Positions 6,963 to 13,563 of a stretch of 15,375 nucleotides of DNA are shown here, piece by piece. Every line of letters starts with the position of its first letter. The first letter of the stretch is position 1. The notes under the pieces are model-generated. The model was not told where the DNA came from, searched no databases, and saw only the letters and a list, made by a program, of their open reading frames with translations. This stretch comes from DASRJX01 sp035649235 (GTDB lineage Bacteria > Acidobacteriota > Polarisedimenticolia > Gp22-AA2), in the NCBI GenBank assembly GCA_035649235.1, contig DASRJX010000009.1, positions 1-15,375 on the forward strand, given 5' to 3'. The position numbers and the translations under genes are program-made.

Positions 6963-8033
6963 TCAGGTGAAGAGCGCCATCTGGTCGCCCGGGCGCGCCG
7001 GAACCACGAACCGCCCGGCGTCCAGCGGCTCCGGCCGGTGCCGCAGGCCGTGCCGGCGGCACGCCACCTCGAAACGCCGGCGGAGCAGATCGGCGTGAGG
7101 GCCCGAGCCGCGCATGCGCTGGCCGAAGGCGCTGTCGTACAGGCGCCCGCCGCGCGTCTGTCGCAAGAGGGCCAGGACGCGGGGCGCTTTCAGCGGCTCG
7201 TTCGCCTCGAGCCACTCGGAGAACAGGTCCTTGATCTCGAGCGGCAGGCGCAGGAGGATGTAGCCCGCCGAGGCGGCGCCGGCTCGGGATGCCGCCGCGA
7301 GGATCGCCTCCAGCTCGGAGTCGTTGAGCCCCGGGATCATCGGCGACGCGAGCACGCCGGCCGGCACCCCGGCCCGCGCCAGGCCCTCAATCGCCGCCAG
7401 CCTCCGAGGCGGCGACGGAGCGCGCGGCTCCATGCGGCGCGCCAGCTCGCGGTCGAGCGTCGTGATCGAGACCAGCACGCAGGCCAGCTTCTCCTGCGCC
7501 ATCGGCGCCAGGAGGTCCAGGTCGCGCAGCACCAGGTCCGACTTGGTGACGACGCTGACCGGATGATGGTGCTCCGCCAGGACCTCGAGGATCTGGCGGG
7601 TGATCCCGAGCTTCCGCTCGATCGGCTGGTACGGGTCGGTGTTCGCCCCGAGGGCGATCGTCTGGCACCGGTACCCGGGCCGGCGCAGCTCCTCCCGCAG
7701 CAGCCGCGGCGCCTCCGGCTTGGAGAACAGCCGCGTCTCGAAGTCGAGCCCCGGCGACAGGCCGAGGTAGGCGTGCGTCGGGCGCGCGAAGCAATAGATG
7801 CAGCCGTGCTCGCAGCCGCGGTACGGGTTGATCGACTGGTCGAACGGCACGTCCGGCGAGTCGTTGGTGCTGATGATGCTCCGGGTCGCCTCCGGAGTGA
7901 CCGTCGTGCGCAGAGGCGGCGGCTCCTCCTCGCACCAGGGGTCCGGCGGCTCCTCGAGCGGCTCGACCCTCTGCTTTTCGTAGCGACCGGCGCGGTTGGT
8001 GAGGGCGCCGCGCCCGCGCTGGTTCATGCGCAT
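6963..8033 (-). CDS. PA0069-family radical SAM protein
   Basis: A 356-aa radical S-adenosylmethionine protein related to SplB-type enzymes (COG1533). The 4Fe-4S motif is CEHGCIYC (Cys74, Cys78, Cys81) inside the highly conserved block SINPYRGCEHGCIYCFARP, followed by HAYLGLSPGLDFE. Other family blocks are IALGANTDPYQPIER, VTKSDLVLRDLDLLA, SITTLDRELARRMEPRAPSP, IPGLNDSE and, at the end, GDQMALF. Full length and all motifs look intact. The reaction of this family is not established, so no substrate is named. The ATG at 8033 has AAGGA seven bases upstream; a second in-frame ATG at 8027 has GGGGAG six bases upstream and is a possible alternative. It is the first gene of the long minus-strand run and diverges from the DCC gene. 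Confidence 0.93.
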   Translation of the reverse strand: MRMNQRGRGALTNRAGRYEKQRVEPLEEPPDPWCEEEPPPLRTTVTPEATRSIISTNDSPDVPFDQSINPYRGCEHGCIYCFARPTHAYLGLSPGLDFETRLFSKPEAPRLLREELRRPGYRCQTIALGANTDPYQPIERKLGITRQILEVLAEHHHPVSVVTKSDLVLRDLDLLAPMAQEKLACVLVSITTLDRELARRMEPRAPSPPRRLAAIEGLARAGVPAGVLASPMIPGLNDSELEAILAAASRAGAASAGYILLRLPLEIKDLFSEWLEANEPLKAPRVLALLRQTRGGRLYDSAFGQRMRGSGPHADLLRRRFEVACRRHGLRHRPEPLDAGRFVVPARPGDQMALFT

Positions 8034-8054
8034 CTCCCCGTCCTTTATTCGCTG

Positions 8055-8063
8055 ATGTTATCA
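8055..8063 (-). promoter_or_regulatory. Extended -10 promoter candidate for the radical SAM gene
   Basis: The minus strand reads TGATAACAT, an extended -10 (TG, one base, TAACAT with 4 of 6 consensus bases). It lies 21 nt from the ATG at 8033, predicting a short leader of about 15 nt that still includes the AAGGA ribosome-binding site. No convincing -35 hexamer is found 17 bp further upstream. The site lies in the 77-bp divergent gap. Confidence 0.35.
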
Positions 8064-8074
8064 CGGTGCCTGGG

Positions 8075-8103
8075 TTGCTATTTCCCGGGGAGCCTCCTAG
8101 CAT
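8075..8103 (+). promoter_or_regulatory. Promoter for the DCC-domain gene, predicted leaderless
   Basis: TTGCTA (8075-8080, 4 of 6 consensus bases), a 17-bp spacer and TAGCAT (8098-8103, 4 of 6) lie 7 nt before the ATG at 8111. The predicted transcription start is at or one base before the ATG. The only purine-rich sequence, GGGGAG at 8087-8092, is 18 nt upstream of the ATG and inside the promoter spacer. The geometry is the same as at the amidase gene. Not experimentally shown. Confidence 0.5.
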
Positions 8104-8110
8104 CGCCCGG

Positions 8111-9070
8111 ATGAGCGGCCGACCGCGCTTCACCGGTGGTCAGTACAGTCTGGGCCGCGCCCTGCTCGGAGCGTGCCTGTTCGCCTGGGCCGCCCTTCGG
8201 ATCGCTCAGGCGATCGGCGGGCCGGGCGCGTCCGGGCCGGAGGTCGCCGCGGTCGACGTGGCTCTCCTGGGCCTTCTCGGGACCTGCGGTTTGCTCCTCG
8301 CCGCCGGGTGGCACGACCGTCCCGCGGCGGCGCTGGCTCTGGCCTGCTGGGCCGTTCTCGCCTTCCGGGCTCCGTCGCCCGCGAGCCCGGCGCTCCTGGC
8401 CTTCGGCTGGCTGCTCCTGGCGCACCTGTTCGTGCCTCCGGCTCCCTACGGATCGCTCGCCGCCCGCGGCCGGCCCGATCCCGTGGGTGGCTGGCGCTTT
8501 CCCGCTCCGATCTGGATCGGGACGTGGGTCGTCCTGGTCGCGGACGTCATCCTCCTCGCCCGGCAGCGGGAGAACCTCGGCGGATGGGCCTTTGTCGCCG
8601 GTCTCGTCCTGCTGGCGCTGTTCGCCTTCGACCCCGGCTGGATCCAGGGCCGCGGCGGCAGCGTCCCGGAAACACTGTTCTACGACGGCACCTGCGGTCT
8701 CTGCCACCATTCGGTCCGCTTCGTCCTGGCCGAAGATCCGGAGGGCCGGCGGTTCCGGTTCGCGACGCTGCAAGGGAGGCGCTACAGGAGCGCCATCGAC
8801 GAGAGCAGGCGGCGCGATCTCCCCGACAGTCTGGTTCTCCTGGAGGATGGCGGCCGCGTCCTGACACGATCCCAGGCCGTGCGGCACGCCCTCTTGCGGT
8901 TGGGAGGCTACTGGACGGTCGTGGGGTGGATCGGCGGCCTCGTCCCGACGCCGCTCGGCGACGCGGCCTACGACCTCGTGGCGGGCGTGCGCCACCGCCT
9001 GTTCGCGCGCCCTCCCGACGCCTGCCCCGTGACGCCGCGCCATCTCCGGGCGCGCTTCGAACTCGATTAG
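8111..9070 (+). CDS. Membrane protein with C-terminal DCC thiol-disulfide oxidoreductase domain
   Basis: A 319-aa fusion. Residues 13-178 hold about six hydrophobic segments (13-35, 47-66, 71-85, 92-109, 134-150, 159-173) with a short conserved-looking WLLLAHLFVPPAPYGS loop. The rest is a DUF393/DCC domain: LFYDGTCGLCHHSVRF (189-204) with the DxxCxxC motif at Asp192, Cys195 and Cys198, then FRFATLQG, LPDSLVLLEDGG, a RSQAV segment, PLGDAAYDLV and a closing Cys305-Pro. This domain is proposed to act as a thiol-disulfide oxidoreductase; partners are not known. The CxxC follows the last membrane segment, but its side of the membrane cannot be read with certainty. ATG 8111 is preferred over an in-frame GTG at 8066, because the longer form would run through the promoter and has no ribosome-binding site. 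It is the only plus-strand gene and converges on the dehydrogenase gene with 37 bp between. Confidence 0.85.
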   Translation: MSGRPRFTGGQYSLGRALLGACLFAWAALRIAQAIGGPGASGPEVAAVDVALLGLLGTCGLLLAAGWHDRPAAALALACWAVLAFRAPSPASPALLAFGWLLLAHLFVPPAPYGSLAARGRPDPVGGWRFPAPIWIGTWVVLVADVILLARQRENLGGWAFVAGLVLLALFAFDPGWIQGRGGSVPETLFYDGTCGLCHHSVRFVLAEDPEGRRFRFATLQGRRYRSAIDESRRRDLPDSLVLLEDGGRVLTRSQAVRHALLRLGGYWTVVGWIGGLVPTPLGDAAYDLVAGVRHRLFARPPDACPVTPRHLRARFELD

Positions 9071-9107
9071 CGGTCCAGGGCAGCCTGAGGCCGTTGGGGA
9101 CAGCCGG
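9071..9107. other. Short convergent gap, no terminator recognised
   Basis: The plus-strand DCC gene and the minus-strand dehydrogenase gene end facing each other across 37 bp. I looked for a GC stem followed by a T run on either strand and found none; only a perfect 8-bp palindrome (AGCCGGCT) without a loop is present. Transcription may end by Rho or run into the facing gene. Confidence 0.4.
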
Positions 9108-10742
9108 CTAGGGGCAGCCGTCGAGCAGGAAGCTCGTTCCGACGATGCCGGGCTTCGTCTCCTGGCCGGTCGGTCCGACGGCCGTGACGACGTAGGCGAA
9201 CAGCTGCCCTGGCGCCGGAATGTCCGGATCGCCGCCCGGCCACGACGTGCCGGGGGTCGTGAAGCGGCAGCGGAACGTGCCGCCCGGCGTGCCGCGGTAG
9301 ACGCGATAGAAGTTGACGGGGCGCATCGACTCGTAGGCGAGGTCCGCCCAGCTCCACGCCGCGGTGTCGAGGAGGAACGGCGCTCCGCCGGGACCCGAGG
9401 TCTGGAGCTCGGTGAACAGCGGCCCGACGCGCAGGACTGTCCCGCCCCTCCTGACGATGTACAGCTCCCCTTCGCCGTCGAGGCCGAAGCTCGTGAGGCT
9501 GTTGACCAGGATGTTCCCCGGATCGAGAGCGTCCGAGTGGTCCTGCTCATCCGTCACGGCGCCGCCGGCCATCAGGAAGGACTTGATGATCGCGGTGCAA
9601 TAGTCCCCGTAGAAGTACCTCCCATGGCGATCGGGCATCTGGCAGCCCCGATAGACCGGGCCGCCGGTGATGGAGCAGCCCAGGGAGTGGGGGTACTCGA
9701 GCACCGGCTGCCGCAGCGACGGGTCCATGCAGTTCGGAACGCCGGAGCAGGTGACCGCGGCCGCATTGCAGTTGCTCTGCTGGCTCGGGTTGAAGCAGTG
9801 CTTCCCTTCCATCATGCGCCAGCCCAGATTGATGGGAAGGGTCGTCCCGGCCGGGATGAAGCTCACCTCCTCATAGCAGTTCTGCCCCACGTCGGCGATG
9901 TAGAGATCGCCCGTGGCGGGATCCATCGCCGACCGCCAGGGGTTGCGCAGACCGTAGGCCCAGATCTCGCCGCAGTCCGAATTGCCGGTGAGCGCGAAGG
10001 GGTTCGTCGAGGGGATGGTGTAGTTGGCCGTGACCCCGCCGCAGTCGGGGTTCACGCCGTTCGGATCGATCCCCCGCACGTCCAGCCGCAGCATCTTGCC
10101 CAGCAGGTTGGTGCGGTTCTGGCCGTTGCCACAGGTGCCGTGCTGGTCCCCTCCGCCGCCGCCGTCCCCCGACGCCGCGTAGAGGAACCCGTCGTTCCCG
10201 AAGAAGAGATGGCCGCCATTGTGGTTCGTCTGCGGCTGCTGGAACCTGAGCAGGAGCTGCTCGCTGTCGGGATCGGCGGCGTTCGGGTCGGCGCCGAAGA
10301 CGCTGAAGCGCGACACGTTGGAGAACCACGGGCCACCGATGTTGCCCGAGGTGTAGTTGACGTAGAAGAAGCCGTTCGTGCCGTAGTCGGGATCGAACGT
10401 CACGCCCAGGAGGCCCATCTCGTCGAGAGCGGTGGCGGCCTGGACACGATCGGTGATGTTGAGAAAGGTCTGCACGACGCCTGGTGCCTGGCCCCGGTGA
10501 TGGATGAGGATGATGCCTTCCTGCTCGACGATGAACAGCCGGTCGCGATCGCCGGGAGGCGCCGTGACGAGGAGCAGCCGTCCCGGCAGGCCGCTCGCGA
10601 CGGGGAACGATGAGAGCGTGGCCCCGGTGACCGGCGCGATGCCCGAGCAGACGCCCTGCGCCCGGGCCCACCCGGCAGCACCGGCCAGTATCACTAGAAG
10701 GATACCCGCGCGTCCCAAGCGAAGCCTCGACGCGGATTTCAC
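9108..10742 (-). CDS. Exported PQQ-type glucose/sorbosone dehydrogenase-like protein
   Basis: A 544-aa exported protein of the soluble PQQ glucose dehydrogenase / HHIP-like family, a six-bladed propeller that usually oxidises sugars with PQQ and calcium. A signal peptide covers about 1-28 (ends GWARA). The family blocks are DEMGLLGVTFDPDY (107-120), NHNGGHLFFGNDGFLY (173-188; His174 matches the catalytic base position), LLGKMLRLDV, CGEIWAYGLRNPWR with Arg266-Asn267, and LYIADVGQ (280-287). Fourteen cysteines, an even number, suggest disulfides and a periplasmic or secreted location. Residues about 441-544 are an added fibronectin-like domain ending in DGCP. The GTG start at 10742 overlaps the LVIVD gene stop by 4 bp, with AAGG seven bases upstream. 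Actual PQQ binding and substrate are not established; no PQQ synthesis genes are in view. Confidence 0.88.
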   Translation of the reverse strand: MKSASRLRLGRAGILLVILAGAAGWARAQGVCSGIAPVTGATLSSFPVASGLPGRLLLVTAPPGDRDRLFIVEQEGIILIHHRGQAPGVVQTFLNITDRVQAATALDEMGLLGVTFDPDYGTNGFFYVNYTSGNIGGPWFSNVSRFSVFGADPNAADPDSEQLLLRFQQPQTNHNGGHLFFGNDGFLYAASGDGGGGGDQHGTCGNGQNRTNLLGKMLRLDVRGIDPNGVNPDCGGVTANYTIPSTNPFALTGNSDCGEIWAYGLRNPWRSAMDPATGDLYIADVGQNCYEEVSFIPAGTTLPINLGWRMMEGKHCFNPSQQSNCNAAAVTCSGVPNCMDPSLRQPVLEYPHSLGCSITGGPVYRGCQMPDRHGRYFYGDYCTAIIKSFLMAGGAVTDEQDHSDALDPGNILVNSLTSFGLDGEGELYIVRRGGTVLRVGPLFTELQTSGPGGAPFLLDTAAWSWADLAYESMRPVNFYRVYRGTPGGTFRCRFTTPGTSWPGGDPDIPAPGQLFAYVVTAVGPTGQETKPGIVGTSFLLDGCP

Positions 10743-13552
10743 GGACGCACCTTGGGCGGCATGACAGGTAGTGTGACACGAGTCGGACGGCGCGGCACCT
10801 CCGGCGCGGCGCTAAGCGCCGTGCCTGCCAGGACGCCGGCTTCCGCCAGGGATGCGGCCGCCTCGCTCCCGCAGCCGAGGGCGTCGGTCGCCGTGACGGC
10901 GAAGCGGAGATCGGCTCCCGCCCCCCAGGCCCGCGCCCCGACGAGCCGCCCGTCCTCGAATTCGTAGCGGTAGCGCTGCGGTGCGGCCGATCCGCCCACC
11001 GGCAGGACCGCGAGGCGCAGATCGCCATAAGCGTGCGCGTCGAGCCGCGTCAGGTCGATCCCTCCCTGGTCCAGCATGGTCCGCCAGAGGACGTCGATCG
11101 CCTCTCGATCCGGACCGCTCAGGCGAGCCGTGAAGGGGCCCCCGGGGCGCGCCTGGCGCAGCTCGATCGCCGGCGCTCCGGACGCGTAGGTGACACCCGG
11201 CGTTCCCTCGAGCGGGGGCAGGAGGAGGCGGGCCGTGTGCCGCGGCGTTGGCTGGAAGAAGGCCGGGTCCCCGTCGACGACGAGACGAAAGCGCAAAGCA
11301 CCCCACGCCGCGCCGGACCCTGGAGCGCTGGCGGGCTCGAGGCGCGCGGCGAGAGGCCGGGCGCCGCAGACGATGAAGCCGTCGTTGAGTGTGGCGGCGG
11401 CCATCGCATCCGGTCCGCTGACCAGGACGTCGTAGGGCCCGGCCGCGAACCCCGGGGGCACCTCCTGAGTCAGGACGGCGCCGGAGGACGCTGTCGGAGG
11501 CGGCAGGGCCGGGTTCAGCCTCGCCAGTCGCACGCCGCGCAGGCCATCGGCGACCAGCGCCGCCGAGGATGCCGGGACCGCCGCGACCGCCGTCGCGACG
11601 CCGGGCGTGTCGTAACGTCCGGCCAGGACGGGAGCCGCGGGGTCCGAGACGTCGTACTCCAGGAGCCCGCTGAAGCCGTCGGCGATCAGGAGCCGCGTCC
11701 CCGAAAGAGCCACACCCGAGGCCGCCCCGGGCGTGCCGAACGAGGCGACAGCCGAAGGCGCTTCCGGCCGCGACACGTCGACGATCCGCACGCCCTGGTT
11801 GAGGTCGGCGATGTAGGCATAGCGGCCCTCGACCGCGACGCCGACGGCGCGCCCGAGCGTGTCGAATCGGGCGAGCAGCACGGGGGCTCGCGGCTCGGCG
11901 ACGTCGATGACGAGCAGCCCGCGGGAACCGTCCGCGACGTACGCGTAACGCCCCTCGACCACCACGCCGCTGCTGGTGCCTGTCGTGTCGAGCGTGCCGA
12001 GCAGGAGCGGCGCCGTGGGATCCGCGAGGTCGTAGATGGAGAGCCCGCGCGATCCGTCCGCGACGTAGGCCCGTCCCTCCGCGTAGGCCACGCCGAGCGC
12101 CTCGCCGGGCGTGTCGCGCGCAGAGACGATCGCAGCCGAGCCCGGATGGGAAAGATCGGCGACCAGCAGTCCGGCGCTCCCGGCCGCGACGAGCGCGTGC
12201 GTTCCGGCTGAGGCGACTCCCAAAGCGCCTGCCGGCGTGTCGGTTCGCGCGCGCAGCAGAGGCCCCGCTTCGGGATCGAGGTCGAGCACGGCGAGCCCGC
12301 TGTCGCCGGCCGCGACCAGCGCCGTCCTCCCCTCGACCGCGATAGCGTTGGCGCTGCCGGGAAGATCGAGACCGCCCGCGAGTGCGGGCGCCCGGGGGAG
12401 CGTCACGTCGATGACCTGCACGCCGTTGAGGAGGTCGACGACGACCGCGTCGCTGCCTCTGAGCGAGACGTCGATGAAGTAGCCCGAGTTCCCGGGCAGT
12501 CCCTTGCTTCCGATCACGGCCGGGTGGCGCGGATCGGAGACGTCCACGATCTGCAGCCCGCTGGTGCCGGCCGCGACGTACGCGAGGCCATCGGCGACCG
12601 CCAGTCCTCCGGCCTGATCGGCGAGCGGCAGCTCGGCGACCAGAGCCGGGGCTCCGGGATCGGAGACGTCCAGGACCAGGAGACCGCGGGCGGCGTCGGT
12701 CGCGTACGCGAAGGAGCCGTCGATCGCCACGCCGCGGATCGCGGAGCCTTGAGGCGCGTAGGCGCCGGCTTCGAAGGGGGCGTCCGGATCGCGCACGTCC
12801 ACGACGCGCAGGCCACCCTCGTCATCGGCGAGGAAGGCGAGACCTTCGGCGATCGCGAGGTCGCTGGCGGTCCCGGGAGAATCGTAGGCGCCCGCATCGA
12901 CGGGTGCTACAGGATCCGAGACGTCCACGATCCTCAGCCCTCCGCCGCCGTCCGCGACGTAGGCGTGGCGCTCGTCCACGATGATCGCGCGGGGATCGAA
13001 GAAGGTGTAGAACGTGCCGAGACGGTGCGGCTCCTCGGGGTGCGCCAGGTCCACGATGTGCAGCCCGCCGATGAAGGTGTAGGGGTTCAGGAAGGCGACG
13101 TACGCCAGCCCCTCCCGGCCCTGCACCGCCATGCCGCTGTCGCCGGTCGCGAAGGTCCCGATCCGGACCGGCGCCCGCGGATCGCCGACATCGAGGATCT
13201 GGATCCCGCCCGCCTTGCTCGCGTGGCTGTAGTAGGCGACGCAGGCCCTGTCTCCCTGCACCTCGACGCCGCGCGCCCCTTCGGGGAGGAAGTAGCTCCC
13301 CTTGAGGAACGGCCCGCCGCCCAGGAGCGAGACGCGGGCGCCGGGCTCGAAGGGGCCGCCCGTCAGGGTGAGGTGCGTCGCCACGTCGGCGCCGCCGCGT
13401 GGTGGCTCGACCGTGAACGAGGGGCTTTCCTGCGGCCGGCCCGCGCTCGCAGCGAGGCAGAGGAGCGCTCCCAGGATCGCGGCGCGCCCGCCGCGGGACG
13501 GGGCGCGGCGCTCCGGGGGGAAGTCCCGGTCGCCGCGCCCCTCCCGTGCCAT
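10739..13552 (-). CDS. Large exported LVIVD-repeat (beta-propeller) protein
   Basis: A 937-aa protein. A hydrophobic export segment lies at about 24-40. Residues 43-88 resemble an IPT/TIG-like fold (PSFTVEPPRGG to GARVSLLGG). Residues about 88-680 hold some 14 repeats of about 42 aa with the LVIVD pattern: a GVAVEGRYAYVAD-type strand, G-L, then a VDVSDP-type strand and a xPxxxG turn. Residues 680-937 are a non-repeat region with no family I can name, including FIVCGARP and a Pro-rich end. LVIVD repeats are thought to form beta-propellers at the cell surface; ligands are unknown. The ATG at 13552 lies 11 bp from the DUF1501 stop; two GTG codons 6 and 9 bp upstream are alternative starts, and no strong ribosome-binding site chooses between them. 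The stop overlaps the dehydrogenase start. Confidence 0.87.
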   Translation of the reverse strand: MAREGRGDRDFPPERRAPSRGGRAAILGALLCLAASAGRPQESPSFTVEPPRGGADVATHLTLTGGPFEPGARVSLLGGGPFLKGSYFLPEGARGVEVQGDRACVAYYSHASKAGGIQILDVGDPRAPVRIGTFATGDSGMAVQGREGLAYVAFLNPYTFIGGLHIVDLAHPEEPHRLGTFYTFFDPRAIIVDERHAYVADGGGGLRIVDVSDPVAPVDAGAYDSPGTASDLAIAEGLAFLADDEGGLRVVDVRDPDAPFEAGAYAPQGSAIRGVAIDGSFAYATDAARGLLVLDVSDPGAPALVAELPLADQAGGLAVADGLAYVAAGTSGLQIVDVSDPRHPAVIGSKGLPGNSGYFIDVSLRGSDAVVVDLLNGVQVIDVTLPRAPALAGGLDLPGSANAIAVEGRTALVAAGDSGLAVLDLDPEAGPLLRARTDTPAGALGVASAGTHALVAAGSAGLLVADLSHPGSAAIVSARDTPGEALGVAYAEGRAYVADGSRGLSIYDLADPTAPLLLGTLDTTGTSSGVVVEGRYAYVADGSRGLLVIDVAEPRAPVLLARFDTLGRAVGVAVEGRYAYIADLNQGVRIVDVSRPEAPSAVASFGTPGAASGVALSGTRLLIADGFSGLLEYDVSDPAAPVLAGRYDTPGVATAVAAVPASSAALVADGLRGVRLARLNPALPPPTASSGAVLTQEVPPGFAAGPYDVLVSGPDAMAAATLNDGFIVCGARPLAARLEPASAPGSGAAWGALRFRLVVDGDPAFFQPTPRHTARLLLPPLEGTPGVTYASGAPAIELRQARPGGPFTARLSGPDREAIDVLWRTMLDQGGIDLTRLDAHAYGDLRLAVLPVGGSAAPQRYRYEFEDGRLVGARAWGAGADLRFAVTATDALGCGSEAAASLAEAGVLAGTALSAAPEVPRRPTRVTLPVMPPKVRP
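11513..13291 (-). repeat. Coding repeat array: about 14 LVIVD units of ~126 bp
   Basis: The repeats run in frame with a period near 126 bp. The first two and the seventh are longer or irregular, and the fourteenth is degenerate (it loses the VDV core). Units 10 to 12 (about 11790-12110) are the most alike: ADGSRGL occurs twice 126 bp apart, and VEGRYAY recurs in units 11 and 12, as expected from a recent tandem duplication. Confidence 0.8.
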
Positions 13553-13563
13553 CCGCACCACGG

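Noticed and set aside
3196..7098. A 1300-codon open frame on the plus strand opposite asnB and the glycosyltransferase
   Set aside because: The translation is an Arg/Gly/Gln/Ala-rich string with no family motif, and it lies antisense to two well-recognised genes. Long empty frames like this are expected at such high GC.
8066..8110. GTG 8066 as start of the DCC-domain gene
   Set aside because: It would add 15 residues encoded by the promoter itself, has no ribosome-binding site, and the ATG at 8111 suits the promoter better.
9071..9107. Possible two-way terminator between the convergent genes
   Set aside because: No stem-loop with a T run exists on either strand; the palindrome there has no loop.
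11513..13291. The 126-bp periodic sequence as a CRISPR or satellite array
   Set aside because: The period is in frame, and the units translate into LVIVD repeats with diverged codons; there are no identical short repeats with unique spacers.
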